The notes beneath the pieces are model-generated. The model did no database searches, had not been told where the DNA came from, and was given only the letters and a program-made list of their open reading frames with translations. From contig NZ_WTZA01000001.1 in the NCBI RefSeq assembly GCF_009827495.1, positions 1,686,001 to 1,750,000 of the forward strand: a DNA stretch of 64,000 bases, in the 5' to 3' direction. The translations under genes and the position numbers were made by a program. The DNA comes from Tsuneonella aeria (GTDB lineage Bacteria > Pseudomonadota > Alphaproteobacteria > Sphingomonadales > Sphingomonadaceae). Below, piece by piece: positions 47,172 to 60,984 of the stretch (position 1 is its first letter; each line of letters opens with the position of its first letter).

Positions 47172-47705
47172 ATGCCTGCCATCGCTGCATTCTTCGGCCG
47201 CGTGATGATCGCCTTGCTGTTCATCCTGTCCGGCATACCCAAGATCATCGATCCATCGGGCCCGGCCCAGATGATGCAGGCAGCGGGCCTGCCCGGCAAC
47301 CTGGCCATGGCGGTGGGGATATTCGAAGTGGTCGCTGGCCTGCTGCTGGCGCTGGGCGTGATGACCCGCCTGGTGTCGATCCTGCTGGCCGGATTCGTGG
47401 CGCTCACGATCCTGTTCTACCATCACGATTTCGGCACGCAGGAAGGGATGACCTCCTTCCTCCTCCACCTGGCGATCCTCGGGGGTCTGCTGGTCGTGTT
47501 CGCCTATGGCCAGATGCGCTGGAGCTATGACCACATGCGCGCCGCGCGGAAGGGCGAGCTGGCGGCGGCCGACGCCTCGACGCGCGTGCACGAGGCGGAG
47601 CTGCGCGCCGCCCGCGCGGAAGGCCGGGCCGACGGGGCGGGCCTGGCGGTGACCGACATCGACCACGACGGCCGGCCCGAAGTGCGCAAGCGGCGCTGGT
47701 TCTAG
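47172..47705 (+). CDS. DoxX family membrane protein
   Basis: A 177-residue protein. Residues 1-115 are a standard four-helix DoxX domain (FGRVMIALLFILSGIPKIIDP at the start). A hydrophilic tail of about 60 residues (~120-177), charged and ending in KRRWF, is unusual for DoxX and overlaps the end of the convergent TonB receptor gene within TCTAGA. Function is uncertain; relatives act in redox or sulfur metabolism. Confidence 0.88.
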   Translation: MPAIAAFFGRVMIALLFILSGIPKIIDPSGPAQMMQAAGLPGNLAMAVGIFEVVAGLLLALGVMTRLVSILLAGFVALTILFYHHDFGTQEGMTSFLLHLAILGGLLVVFAYGQMRWSYDHMRAARKGELAAADASTRVHEAELRAARAEGRADGAGLAVTDIDHDGRPEVRKRRWF

Positions 47706-49897
47706 AAGCTGGTCCGCACGCTCAGCTTCACGTTGCGGCCCGCCAGGGGCACGAAATCCTTCGTGAAGCTCACGTGCCGGCGGCCCTCCACGTCGAACAG
47801 GTTTTCGCCCTGCAGCAGCACGGTGACGGAATCGTTGCCGCGCACCGGCTTCCAGGCGAGCGACGCGTTGACGAACACGAACCCGTCCGTGCGCGTCTCG
47901 CCCGGCGCAAGGCGTTCCTGGGCCGATGTCCACTGCACTTCCCCGCGGACGTCGAACCGCTCGGTCTGGGCCTCCAGCGCACCCAGCAGCGACAGCGGCG
48001 GTATCCGGGGCAGCGGCGTCCCGTCCTTCAGCGACGCCCGGATGTAATCGCCCCGCACGTCGGCGATCAGGCGGAACGGGCCGCTATCGATGAAGGGGTA
48101 GCTGATCTCGCCCTCGATCCCGCTATAGCGCGCCGCGCGCTGCACCGTCTGCAGCACGGGCAGCCCGTCGATCTCGGCATCGACCGCATCCTGGTAGATG
48201 TAGCCTGAAAAGTGGTTGCGATAGGCCGCGACGCTGATCGTCCCGGGCCCGATCCGGCCGCGCACGAACGCTTCGAAACCCCATGCCTTTTCCAGCGACA
48301 GGTCACGGTTGCCTATCTCGTATGCCTGGGTCGCGATGTGCGCACCGTCGGCCAGCAGCTCCTCGGCACTGGGCGCCCGCGCGACGCGGCTGACGTTGAT
48401 GCCGAAACGCAGCCCGTCCGCTGTCTCGTGGGCAAGGCTCACCGCGCCGGAGCCGGCGTTGAAACTGCGGTCGAAGCCGACCGTGCCCGCCGCGACATGG
48501 GTGCGTTCGTAGCGGCCGGCGAATTCGAGCTGAACCGGGCCCGCGTGCACCTCCTGCAACGCGAACAGCGCCCATTGATCGGTGGTGTTGGGCGGGATGT
48601 AGGCTTCCGAACCGGTCGCGCGGAAGTCGCGGAAATAATACTGGCCGCCGACCTGGCCCTGCCAAGTGCCCCGGCGCGCCTGCACCAGTTCCACCCGGCT
48701 TTCGATGCCTTCGACATCGAACACCGTGCCGATCTCGTCGCCTTCGAATTCGGTGTGCGTGTAATCGGAATATCCGGCGCGTGTGTTCAGCGCGCGGAAG
48801 AACCCGTCGCCCAGGTCGAGCGTGCCGCGAAGGTCCGCACGATACTGGCGAAGCCCGATCGAGATAGGCACGGCGCCATGTTCGTGCGCGTGGTCGTGGT
48901 CCTCGCCCTCCGCGTCATGTTCCGCGCCGTCTTCCTCGCCGTGGTGAAGGTGCCCCGCGCCGGGCCGGCTCGGCACCCCGTAGGTCGTGTCGTAGATTCC
49001 CACCGACGCGCCGAGATTGCTGCCGTCGCGGAAGAACGCCAGGCCGGCATTGGCGCTCCAGGTTTTCGTCGCGCTGTCGGGCAGCCGGCCGCGAACCTCG
49101 GCGGCTTCGCGCAGTTCTTCCGCCTCGTCGGCGTGGCCCTCGAGCGCCTCTTCCTCCGCGTCCGCCAGCAAGTCGGCGCGCAAGGCGTCGCTGGCGACAT
49201 GGCCGGGAATGCGCACGTCGTTGGTCTGGCGCCACGTCCCGTCGACGTGCGCCACGAAGCCCCCGCCCAGCGCGACATCGGCGGAAGCGCCGGCTTCGCG
49301 CAGGTCGTATGCCGTGTCGGCCGCGGCGGTGGCGTCGAAATGGTACGGCTCGTCCGCGAGCAGGCGCCGGGGGATGCGCTTGTCGATGATGTTCACCGCG
49401 CCGCCGATCGCCTGGCTGCCATAGAGCATGACGGCGGGCCCGCGCAGGACCTCGATCCGCTCGGCCGTCAGCGGGTCGATGCTCACGGCGTGATCGGCCG
49501 ACGTGTTCGACACGTCGATCGCGCCGATCCCGTCGACCAGGACTTTCACCCGCTCGCCTGAAAATCCGCGAAGGACCGGGCGCGAAGCGCCGGGCGCGAA
49601 GCTGGTGGCCGTGACGCCTGGCTCCTTCGCCAGCACATCGCCGATCTGGCCGGCGAGGCTGCGCTGCAATTCGATTCCCTGCATGACCGACGTACCCGCC
49701 AGCGTGTCGAGCTGGGTGAGGCCCGAAGCCGTGACCACGATTTCGCCATCGGCGCGGTTATGATAATCGTCGCGCGCCGCCGCGCGCGCGTCGTCCTCCG
49801 CGGGCGCTTGCTGGGCGGCAACGGGCGCGGCGAGCGCGGCGATGGAGGTGGACAGGAGAAGGGCGAACGCGCGCGGCACATGATGATATATAGTCAC
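47702..49897 (-). CDS. TonB-dependent receptor with His-rich loop (zinc-type, ZnuD-like)
   Basis: A 731-residue outer-membrane receptor. I choose GTG 49897, which gives a clean signal peptide (ends near VAAQ); ATG 49933 would add 12 odd residues. The plug (~70-180) has RPVLRGFSGERVKVLVDG and VEVLRGPAVMLYGSQAIGG-like sequence. A predicted outer loop at about 340-365 is rich in His, Asp and Glu (HLHHGEE...HDHAHEHG), as in ZnuD zinc receptors, so zinc uptake is the best guess. An acidic loop precedes it at ~270-300. No Zur box was recognised. Confidence 0.87.
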   Translation of the reverse strand: MTIYHHVPRAFALLLSTSIAALAAPVAAQQAPAEDDARAAARDDYHNRADGEIVVTASGLTQLDTLAGTSVMQGIELQRSLAGQIGDVLAKEPGVTATSFAPGASRPVLRGFSGERVKVLVDGIGAIDVSNTSADHAVSIDPLTAERIEVLRGPAVMLYGSQAIGGAVNIIDKRIPRRLLADEPYHFDATAAADTAYDLREAGASADVALGGGFVAHVDGTWRQTNDVRIPGHVASDALRADLLADAEEEALEGHADEAEELREAAEVRGRLPDSATKTWSANAGLAFFRDGSNLGASVGIYDTTYGVPSRPGAGHLHHGEEDGAEHDAEGEDHDHAHEHGAVPISIGLRQYRADLRGTLDLGDGFFRALNTRAGYSDYTHTEFEGDEIGTVFDVEGIESRVELVQARRGTWQGQVGGQYYFRDFRATGSEAYIPPNTTDQWALFALQEVHAGPVQLEFAGRYERTHVAAGTVGFDRSFNAGSGAVSLAHETADGLRFGINVSRVARAPSAEELLADGAHIATQAYEIGNRDLSLEKAWGFEAFVRGRIGPGTISVAAYRNHFSGYIYQDAVDAEIDGLPVLQTVQRAARYSGIEGEISYPFIDSGPFRLIADVRGDYIRASLKDGTPLPRIPPLSLLGALEAQTERFDVRGEVQWTSAQERLAPGETRTDGFVFVNASLAWKPVRGNDSVTVLLQGENLFDVEGRRHVSFTKDFVPLAGRNVKLSVRTSF

Positions 49898-50027
49898 GCG
49901 TAGGCCCTTCGCAGGCTCGCCCGCTTCTGCCAAGCCTGTTTTAGCGGACTGCGGACAGAACGCGTGACCCGCGCGACGAACCGCCGAGCATGAGCCAGGC
50001 GGTCCTGCACATATTCGGGAAGAAAGC

Positions 50028-50102
50028 TGGAGCGGGCGAAGGGAGTCGAACCCTCGACCTTCTGCATGGCAAGCAGACGCTCTACCACTGAGCTACGCCC
50101 GC
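50028..50102 (-). tRNA. tRNA-Gly (anticodon GCC)
   Basis: A 75-nt cloverleaf on the minus strand, including encoded CCA. Acceptor GCGGGCG/CGCCCGC, D-arm GCTC-AGTGGTA-GAGC, anticodon stem CTGCT..GCAG with GCC, and T-arm loop TTCGACT. Class I glycine tRNA reading GGC/GGU. Confidence 0.97.
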
Positions 50103-50335
50103 TCAGGCGCTGGCCGCCGCGTGTGGAAAAGCGTTCCGCGCGGCGATCGGGGGGCGTGCCCCCCGGTGGAGGCGCGCGGTTAGCAAAGCGCCATTGACCC
50201 GGCAAGCGCTATTTGCACGAAGCGAAATCGCTTCACAAATCCCCCTCAAGGCCCACATTGTGCGGGCAACGATCGCACCGGACGGGCCGGCACAGGCGCC
50301 GCCCGCATAACGCCGCATCCGAAGGGGAACACGCC

Positions 50336-51244
50336 GTGGCCAGCATGGGTCTCAACCTAGAAGAACAGAAAGCCGTGGACCGGTTCCGCAAGGATATCGT
50401 CGAACCGTCCATGACCAGCCTCGTCGTGCTTGATTTCTGGGCCGAATGGTGCGGCCCGTGCAAGGCGCTGACCCCGGTGCTGGAAAAGGTCTGCGCCGAT
50501 TACGCCGACCGCGGGGTCCTCCTGGCCAAGATCAACGTGGACGAGGACCAGTTCATCGCCGCGCAGTTCCAGGTGCGTTCCATCCCCACGGTCTATGCGA
50601 TGTACCAGGGCCAGCCCGTGGCGGACCTGACCAGCGCGCGTACCGAATCGCAGCTCAAGTCCATGCTCGACCAGTTGCTGGAACAGCTCCCGATCGCCGC
50701 CGGCGGAGAGGCGGCGCCCGACGTCAGCCAGTTCATCGCCATGGGCGAGGAAATCCTGGCAGACGGTGACGGGGATCGCGCCGCGGGGATTTTCAGCCAG
50801 GTGGTCGAGATGGCGCCTCAGGAACCGGCCGCGCACGCCGGCCTCATCCGCGCGCTGACGCTGGCGGGCCGCGCTGACGAGGCGCGCGCCGCGGCCGAAG
50901 GGCTGGACGAGACCCTGGCCGCCGCGCCCCCGGTCAAGGCGGCCCTCGCCGCGCTCGAACTGACCGGCGACAAGGTGGACGAAGGCGAGCTGCAGGCCTT
51001 GCGCGCCGCTGCCGCCGAACGGCCGGCCGACATGGACGCGCAGATGGCGTTCGCCGATGCCGCCTTCGCCGCGGGCGACCGCGAGGCTGCCGGCGACACC
51101 CTGCTCGCCATGATCCGCGCCGACCGCGAATGGAACGATGGCGCCGCACGCGCGCGCCTCGTCCGCATGTTCGAGGCGGTCGGCCTGGAAGACCCGTGGG
51201 CCGTGGCCACCCGGCGCAAGCTTTCGACCGTGCTGTTCGGCTGA
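50336..51244 (+). CDS. ybbN: Thioredoxin-TPR co-chaperone, YbbN-like
   Basis: A 302-residue protein with an N-terminal thioredoxin fold (~15-120) that keeps the redox pair WCGPC, unlike E. coli YbbN, where the motif is altered. Helical TPR-like repeats follow (~140-300). Family members hold unfolded proteins and help GroEL/DnaK. GTG 50336 has GAAGGGG nine bases upstream; ATG 50345 is the alternative. It is two bases from the next gene, so both form an operon. Confidence 0.87.
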   Translation: MASMGLNLEEQKAVDRFRKDIVEPSMTSLVVLDFWAEWCGPCKALTPVLEKVCADYADRGVLLAKINVDEDQFIAAQFQVRSIPTVYAMYQGQPVADLTSARTESQLKSMLDQLLEQLPIAAGGEAAPDVSQFIAMGEEILADGDGDRAAGIFSQVVEMAPQEPAAHAGLIRALTLAGRADEARAAAEGLDETLAAAPPVKAALAALELTGDKVDEGELQALRAAAAERPADMDAQMAFADAAFAAGDREAAGDTLLAMIRADREWNDGAARARLVRMFEAVGLEDPWAVATRRKLSTVLFG

Positions 51245-51246
51245 TC

Positions 51247-51858
51247 GTGGCGACCCGCCTGTCCATCTTTCCCCTGCCCGGCGCCGTCCTGTTTCCCGGG
51301 CTACAGTTGCCGCTCCACATCTTCGAGCCGCGGTACCGCGCGCTGGTGGGCGACGCCCTGGCGCGCGACCGGCGGATCGCGATGATCCAGCCGCAGGGCG
51401 CCGGGCCCGATGCGCCGCTGTTCGACGTCGGCTGCGTGGGCAAGATCGAGGAGGTCGAGGCGCTGGACGACGGGCGCTACAACATCGTCCTCACCGGCGA
51501 GGCCCGCTTCCGGGTGGTTCGCGAGTTGGAGGTCACGACCGCTTTCCGCCAGGTCGAGGGCGAACTGCTGCCCGATGACGAGAGCGCCGCCCTCTCCAGC
51601 GTGGAGCGTGCCGCGTTCGAACAGGAAGCGCGCGCCTTTGCCGACATGCAGGGCTACCTGGTGGACTGGGATTCCGTCGCACGGCTGGATGATCGCACGC
51701 TGATCGACGGTGTCAGCCAGATCGCGCCGTTCGATACCGCCGCGAAGCAGGCGCTGCTCGAGGCACCGACCCTTTCCACCCGGTGCGAACTGCTGATCCA
51801 GCTCATGCAGTTCTTCGGCCACGGCGATCCCGAAGAAGGCCGCGTGACGCTGCAATAA
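51247..51858 (+). CDS. Lon N-terminal-domain protein (LON substrate-binding domain)
   Basis: A 203-residue stand-alone Lon-N (PUA-like) protein: IFPLPGAVLFPGLQLPLHIFEPRYRALV at the start and DVGCVGKIEEVEALDDGRYNIVLTGEARFRV in the middle. It has no ATPase or protease domain. Such proteins are common in alphaproteobacteria next to thioredoxin-like genes; their role is not defined. GTG start two bases after ybbN. Confidence 0.9.
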   Translation: MATRLSIFPLPGAVLFPGLQLPLHIFEPRYRALVGDALARDRRIAMIQPQGAGPDAPLFDVGCVGKIEEVEALDDGRYNIVLTGEARFRVVRELEVTTAFRQVEGELLPDDESAALSSVERAAFEQEARAFADMQGYLVDWDSVARLDDRTLIDGVSQIAPFDTAAKQALLEAPTLSTRCELLIQLMQFFGHGDPEEGRVTLQ

Positions 51859-51862
51859 GCCT

Positions 51863-52498
51863 TCAGACGCCGAAGCTCTCCCGCAGGCCATCGATCACGT
51901 ACTGCGCCGCCAGCGCGGCCAGCAGCACGCCGAGCAGGCGGGTGATCACCGCTTCCACCCGCGCGCCGAACAACTTCATCAGCGGGCTGGCGGCGATCAA
52001 TGCCAGCAGGGTGAGCAACAGCACGGCGGCCAGCGCGCCCAGCACGACCAGCGTGTTTTCCCAGCCTTGTGCCTTGGACGTCAGCAGCATGACGCTGGCG
52101 ATCGCGCCCGGGCCCGCCAGCATCGGCATGGCCATCGGGAAGACGGACACGTCCTCGATTTCCGGCGTGGTCTCGTTCGCGGCCATGATCTTGACCGCCC
52201 GTTCCTCGCGTCGCTGGGTGCGCTTTTCGAACACCATGTCGAGCGCGATGAGGAACAGCATGATGCCGCCGGCGATGCGGAAGCTGTCGAGTTCGATATG
52301 CAGCGCGCCCAGAAGATCTTCGCCGAACAGGGCGAAGACCACCAGGATGACGCCCGCGATCAGGCAGGCGCGCAGGGCCATGCTGCGCGACTGGGCGCGG
52401 GTCGCCCCTTTCGTCAGCCCGGCATAGATCGGTGCGCAGCCCGGCGGATCGATCACCACGAACAGCGTGATGAAGGCGGAGAGGAACAGTTCGGCCAT
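51863..52498 (-). CDS. MarC family membrane protein
   Basis: A 211-residue inner-membrane protein with six helices and the MarC signatures FVVIDPPGCAPIY and MAMPMLAGPGAIASVMLL. Despite the name, the family has no proven antibiotic-resistance function. It begins 4 bases after the upstream lipoprotein gene and ends 4 bases from the convergent Lon-N gene. Confidence 0.92.
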   Translation of the reverse strand: MAELFLSAFITLFVVIDPPGCAPIYAGLTKGATRAQSRSMALRACLIAGVILVVFALFGEDLLGALHIELDSFRIAGGIMLFLIALDMVFEKRTQRREERAVKIMAANETTPEIEDVSVFPMAMPMLAGPGAIASVMLLTSKAQGWENTLVVLGALAAVLLLTLLALIAASPLMKLFGARVEAVITRLLGVLLAALAAQYVIDGLRESFGV

Positions 52499-52502
52499 CG
52501 CG

Positions 52503-53204
52503 TCAGCACCGCGCCGCCGCAGCGCCCGCGGCCACCGGCGGGGTGGAGGAGGTGCGCCGGAACACCTCGTGCATCGCGCCGTCGCGCATCGCGGTCACCA
52601 CCATCGTGCGGCGGCAATCGGCCGCGAGCGTGGTCTGCCAGGCGAGCGAGCCATCGTCCGAACGGCCCGAATGCCATGCTTCCCCGCGGCGGGGCGGCGA
52701 TGCGCGCCGGGCGCGCTGTTCGGGGCATTCGGCGACCCGCGCCGGAATCATCTCGGGCCGGGCATATCCGGCTTCGAGATCGAAGCCCTGGTCAAGCACC
52801 CAGCGGTATTCGCCATCGGCCTGGCGCTGCCACATGGTGGCGAAGCGGGTGCGGCGTCCGTCGGGCCAGGTCGCCGGGCCGGTGGACAGGGCGAAGCTGC
52901 CGTCGCAGCTGGCCCAGACCATGTCCGGTTCCCACACGATCGGCTGGGAGGGATCGGCGGCGCCCCGCAAGGCCTGGTGGACGTTTTCCCACTGCGGGCC
53001 CGGCCAGACGGCATCGCGCGTGGCGAAACGGCGGAATGCCGTCCACGTGCCCGTTTCGCGGGCCGCGCGGGCGAAGGCGAGTTCGACGGCGATGACATCG
53101 CTGGGGCTGGCGGCGGGGCGCAGTTCCCGCGCCGAATGGGGATTGGCCGTCGCGCATCCGGCAAGGCAGAGGACGGCGGCGATTGCTGTCAGCGTTCTAC
53201 GCAT
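52503..53204 (-). CDS. Lipoprotein, SnoaL/NTF2-like domain possible
   Basis: A 233-residue predicted lipoprotein with lipobox LAGC (Cys17). The part at ~35-140 (ELAFARAARETGTWTAFRRFATRDAVW, later MWQRQADGEYRWVLDQGFD) has the pattern of SnoaL/DUF4440-type cone folds, which are often annotated as ketosteroid-isomerase-like. Four cysteines in the rest may pair. Function unknown. It is probably co-transcribed with marC. Confidence 0.72.
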   Translation of the reverse strand: MRRTLTAIAAVLCLAGCATANPHSARELRPAASPSDVIAVELAFARAARETGTWTAFRRFATRDAVWPGPQWENVHQALRGAADPSQPIVWEPDMVWASCDGSFALSTGPATWPDGRRTRFATMWQRQADGEYRWVLDQGFDLEAGYARPEMIPARVAECPEQRARRASPPRRGEAWHSGRSDDGSLAWQTTLAADCRRTMVVTAMRDGAMHEVFRRTSSTPPVAAGAAAARC

Positions 53205-53309
53205 CTTCCGGTCACGTTCCTGCTCGGTTTGTCGGAACCCCGTTCATAGGGTGTCTGGTGGACGGAGCACAACACCCGCCCCGGCGGCATGCCTTGCGGC
53301 CGGACGCCG

Positions 53310-54203
53310 TTACAGCCCCGCCGGCACGGAGATGCCGGCATTGCGGTGCGCCGCCACCAGGGTGTTGCGCAGCAGGACCGCGATGGTCATCGGCCCGACG
53401 CCTCCCGGAACGGGCGTGATCGCGCCCGCCACCGCGCGCGCCTCTTCAAAGGCAACGTCGCCCACCAGCCGCCCCTTGGCCGCGCCCGGTTCCGGGTCCA
53501 GCCGGTTGATGCCCACGTCGATCACGCAGGCGCCGGGCTTGATCCAGTCCCCCCGGACCATTTCCGGCCGGCCGACCGCGGCAACGACGATATCGGCCCG
53601 GCGGACGACATCTGCCAGATCGCGCGTGCGGCTGTGCGCGATGGTGACGGTGGCGTTCGCGTTGACCAGGAGCTGGGCCATCGGGCGGCCGACGAGCTGC
53701 GAGCGGCCGATCACCACCGCGTCGAGGCCGGAGAGATCGCCGAGCCGGTCTTGAAGCAGCATCATGCAGCCGAACGGGGTGCACGGGAACAGCCCCGGCT
53801 GCTGGTTGGCGAGCGCGGCGATGTTGGCATCGGTCAGCCCATCGACGTCCTTGGCCGGATCGATCAGCGCGATCACCGCCTTGTCGTCGAGATGGCGCGG
53901 CAGGGGCAGCTGGACCAGAATGCCGTCGACCGCCGGATCGGCGTTCAATCGCCTGACCAGTTCCTCCAGCGCGGGCTGGTCCACATCGGCCGGCAGCCGG
54001 TGTTCGAAGCTCTCCATCCCGGCGGCGACCGTCGCCTTGCCCTTGGACGCGACATAGACCTGGCTGGCCGGATCGTCGCCGACCAGCACCACGGCGAGGC
54101 CCGCCTTGCGCCCGGCCTGTTCCGCGAACGCCGCGGCCCCGGTCCCGATACGTTCGCGCAAGGCCCCGGCGAACGCCTTCCCGTCAATCACGTCGCCCGC
54201 CAT
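53310..54203 (-). CDS. folD: Bifunctional methylenetetrahydrofolate dehydrogenase / cyclohydrolase
   Basis: A 297-residue C1-metabolism enzyme (EC 1.5.1.5 / 3.5.4.9), interconverting methylene- and formyl-tetrahydrofolate. It shows [14 protein letters not shown] with the catalytic Lys, [23 protein letters not shown], the NADP-binding [12 protein letters not shown] and the [12 protein letters not shown] end. Its ATG shares a base with the yggT stop, so the two are coupled. Confidence 0.96.
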   Translation of the reverse strand: MAGDVIDGKAFAGALRERIGTGAAAFAEQAGRKAGLAVVLVGDDPASQVYVASKGKATVAAGMESFEHRLPADVDQPALEELVRRLNADPAVDGILVQLPLPRHLDDKAVIALIDPAKDVDGLTDANIAALANQQPGLFPCTPFGCMMLLQDRLGDLSGLDAVVIGRSQLVGRPMAQLLVNANATVTIAHSRTRDLADVVRRADIVVAAVGRPEMVRGDWIKPGACVIDVGINRLDPEPGAAKGRLVGDVAFEEARAVAGAITPVPGGVGPMTIAVLLRNTLVAAHRNAGISVPAGL

Positions 54204-54484
54204 CAGACCGGCCGCAGGCTTTCGAGGACGATCACGACGGCATAGATCAGCAGGAGCAGCACCATCGGCGAGAAATCGATCGCCCCGGTATCGGGCAGGA
54301 CGCGGCGGATCGGCCGCAGGATCGGTTCGAACAGGCGGGCGATCGCGTCGTGCACCGCCACGAAGAACTGGTTGTCCCGCCCGATCACGTTGAAGCTGAA
54401 CAGCAGTCCGATGATGAACCAGATGATGACCAGCATGTTCGCGGTGTTGGCGAGCATGATGAAAATCTGGATGAGGGCGTCCAT
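54203..54484 (-). CDS. YggT family membrane protein
   Basis: A 93-residue protein with two helices (~5-27 and ~70-90) flanking the family segment [24 protein letters not shown]. YggT proteins are linked to osmotic stress and, in plastids, thylakoid organisation; the bacterial role is unclear. It is coupled to folD. A 7-bp hairpin (GCCCCTC/GAGGGGC, 54507-54531) lies just upstream, between argB and this gene, without a T-run. Confidence 0.9.
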   Translation of the reverse strand: MDALIQIFIMLANTANMLVIIWFIIGLLFSFNVIGRDNQFFVAVHDAIARLFEPILRPIRRVLPDTGAIDFSPMVLLLLIYAVVIVLESLRPV

Positions 54485-54583
54485 GGGTGTCCTTCGGCGA
54501 TCTCGTGCCCCTCAGCCTCTAGCCGAGGGGCGGGCGGTGTATCAATGGGGCAATACGGGTGTGGCGATCATCGGGGCGGGCGG

Positions 54584-55483
54584 TCATCGATCCGCGCGGA
54601 TCAGCGTGCCGGCACCGCGCGTGGTGAAGAATTCCAGCAGCATCGCGTGCGGCACCCGCCCGTCGAGCACGACCGCCGCCTCGCACCCCGCCTCGACCGC
54701 GTGGACACATGTGTCGAGCTTGGGAATCATCCCGCCGGTGATGGTGCCATCGGCCTTGAGCGCGGCGATGCCGGCCGGGGTGAGATCGGAGAGGAGGGCG
54801 CCTGACTTGTCCAGCACCCCCGCCACGTCCGTCAGCAGGAACAGGCGCGCCGCGCCGAGCGCCGCGGCCACGGCGCCTGCCATCGTATCGGCGTTGATGT
54901 TGTAGGTATGGCCGTCCTCGCCGGCGCCGATCGGGGCGATCACCGGGATCATGTCGGCCGCCACCGCGGTATCGATCAGCAGCGTATCGACCCGCGTCGG
55001 TTCGCCCACGAAGCCGAGGTCGATCGCCTGTTCGATGTTGCTTTCGGGATCCTTGGCCGTGCGCCGGACCTTGGCCGCGCTGACCATGCCGCCGTCCTTG
55101 CCGGAAATGCCCACCGCCTTGCCCCCGGCGGCGGCGATCCAGCCGACCAGTTCCTTGTTGATCGCACCCGACAGGACCATCTCGGCGACTTCGGCCGTCG
55201 CCTTGTCGGTGACGCGCAACCCGTCGACGAACGTGCTTTCGACACCCAGCCTCTTCAGCATCGCCCCGATCTGCGGCCCGCCGCCGTGGACCACCACCGG
55301 GTTGATGCCCACCGCCTTCAGCAGGACGATGTCCTCCGCGAAATCGCGCGCGGCGGCCGGGTCGCCCATGGCGTGGCCGCCGTATTTCACCACGAACGTG
55401 CGCCCGGCGTAGCGCTGGAGGTAAGGCAGCGCCTCGATCAGCACTTCGGCCTTGGCCAGCATGGCTTTCGTATCGCCTGTCAT
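54584..55483 (-). CDS. argB: Acetylglutamate kinase
   Basis: Second enzyme of arginine biosynthesis (EC 2.7.2.8), phosphorylating N-acetylglutamate. 299 residues from ATG 55483 with GAGGGAA upstream; the longer open frame upstream is not plausible coding sequence. Motifs: [10 protein letters not shown] (phosphate loop), [19 protein letters not shown] and [13 protein letters not shown]. An N-terminal helix before the core ([10 protein letters not shown]) indicates the arginine-inhibited hexameric type. Confidence 0.96.
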   Translation of the reverse strand: MTGDTKAMLAKAEVLIEALPYLQRYAGRTFVVKYGGHAMGDPAAARDFAEDIVLLKAVGINPVVVHGGGPQIGAMLKRLGVESTFVDGLRVTDKATAEVAEMVLSGAINKELVGWIAAAGGKAVGISGKDGGMVSAAKVRRTAKDPESNIEQAIDLGFVGEPTRVDTLLIDTAVAADMIPVIAPIGAGEDGHTYNINADTMAGAVAAALGAARLFLLTDVAGVLDKSGALLSDLTPAGIAALKADGTITGGMIPKLDTCVHAVEAGCEAAVVLDGRVPHAMLLEFFTTRGAGTLIRADR

Positions 55484-55544
55484 CGTCGGTTCCCTCGCGT
55501 GCCCGCGGCGCTTAGCGGGTCGCCCGCGCCAGGGAAAGCGGCGG

Positions 55545-56393
55545 CTATTGCGAATAGAGGAGCACGCTGTGCCCGCCGCCGGACAGCAGGATGCCGTTCG
55601 ATGGATCGCGGCCGACGGTGGTGGCCGCATTCACCGCGCGGAACACGTCCTGGAGGCCCGGGAGCAGGCCGATCGTGCAGACCGGCGGGGGCGGCGTTCC
55701 CGGCGGGGGCGGCGCCGGCGCATCGAGCCGGGGACCGGGCGTGAAGCGAAGCCCGTCGATGCGGTAGCTGCGCACGAACCCGGCGCAGCGCGGCTCCCAC
55801 CACAGTTCGCGGTCGCTGCCCGACAGCGCGATGCCCTGCGGCGCGTCGAGCGGCTTGCCGTCGATACCGGCCACGCGCCATTCCCCGGCGAGCGTGGTCA
55901 CGGGCGTCAGCGCGAGGGTGCCGGTCTCGGCCGCCGCGGGGCGCGGCGCCTCCGCCGCTTCGCGCAGTTCGAGCCGGTGCCCGCCGCCAACTACGACCAG
56001 CCGGGCGTCGCCCGCCGGTTCCAGCGTTTCCAGGTTCGTGAAGGCGTCCTGGATCGCGCGTTCCCCAGGCGCCAGCGCCCGCGCGCACATCGCGCTGCCG
56101 GGTTCGTAATAGGGCCGGGCGGAAACTTTCCCGGCATCGCGGTGGAGCGTCCAGTCGGCGTAGATGCACTGCGACTGGAAATGGACGCGCGCTCCCTTGA
56201 TCGTCACCATCGGCTGATGCCCGGCGATGCCGATCACCGGCGCCGCGCCGTCGACCAAGGTCACGACATAGTGGCCATCAAAGGACGGAGCGGCGGGCTG
56301 TGCCGCGGCTGTTTCGGCTTCCTGCGGCGCGGGGCCGGAGGGCGCGGTGCACGCTCCAAGTGCTGCGGCGAGAACGAGAACGGAATGGCGCAT
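55545..56393 (-). CDS. Lipoprotein with two META/HslJ-like domains
   Basis: A 282-residue predicted lipoprotein (lipobox LGAC, Cys15) from ATG 56393, which has AAGAGAA upstream; ATG 56417 is a less likely start. Residues ~35-145 and ~165-282 both follow the META pattern of a small beta-barrel: an early G-x-W/Y-x-V strand, a central Cys, then C-x-x-x-x-x-x-E-x-x-x-x-x-x-F and a final G-x-x-L-x-L strand. The first copy is clearer. The role of META domains is unknown; HslJ is linked to heat shock and novobiocin tolerance. Assignment by eye. Confidence 0.65.
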   Translation of the reverse strand: MRHSVLVLAAALGACTAPSGPAPQEAETAAAQPAAPSFDGHYVVTLVDGAAPVIGIAGHQPMVTIKGARVHFQSQCIYADWTLHRDAGKVSARPYYEPGSAMCARALAPGERAIQDAFTNLETLEPAGDARLVVVGGGHRLELREAAEAPRPAAAETGTLALTPVTTLAGEWRVAGIDGKPLDAPQGIALSGSDRELWWEPRCAGFVRSYRIDGLRFTPGPRLDAPAPPPPGTPPPPVCTIGLLPGLQDVFRAVNAATTVGRDPSNGILLSGGGHSVLLYSQ

Positions 56394-56434
56394 CGTAAGA
56401 ATTCTCTTTGACACCATCCAGAACGCGCGAACGC

Positions 56435-56467
56435 AAAAAAAGCCCCGCCGGTTTGCGCCGGCGGGGC
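56435..56467 (-). terminator. Rho-independent terminator of the rpoBC operon
   Basis: On the minus strand: 10-bp stem GCCCCGCCGG/CCGGCGGGGC with a 6-nt loop, followed directly by seven T (A-run at 56435-56441 on the plus strand). It ends 26 bases after the rpoC stop. It is the only textbook terminator in the window. Confidence 0.9.
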
Positions 56468-56492
56468 CTCGGTTTGCGGCGTAATGCGCGCG

Positions 56493-60911
<4,419 letters not shown>

Positions 60912-60951
60912 TTTTCAGTTCCCTTGAGGGAGAATTCTCGAGCGAGCGGTA

Positions 60952-60978
60952 GAGCCCTGCCTTCGGGAGGCAGGGCTC
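60952..60978 (-). promoter_or_regulatory. Hairpin in the rpoB-rpoC gap
   Basis: A 10-bp perfect stem (GAGCCCTGCC/GGCAGGGCTC) with a 7-nt loop, placed right after the rpoB stop. No T-run follows, so it is not a terminator. It may mark mRNA processing or modulate read-through between the two subunit genes. Confidence 0.5.
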
Positions 60979-60984
60979 CCAGGT

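Noticed and set aside
49880..49900. Dyad TGATGATATATAGTCA over the zinc-type receptor start as a Zur box
   Set aside because: It does not match the alphaproteobacterial Zur consensus I know and overlaps the start codon.
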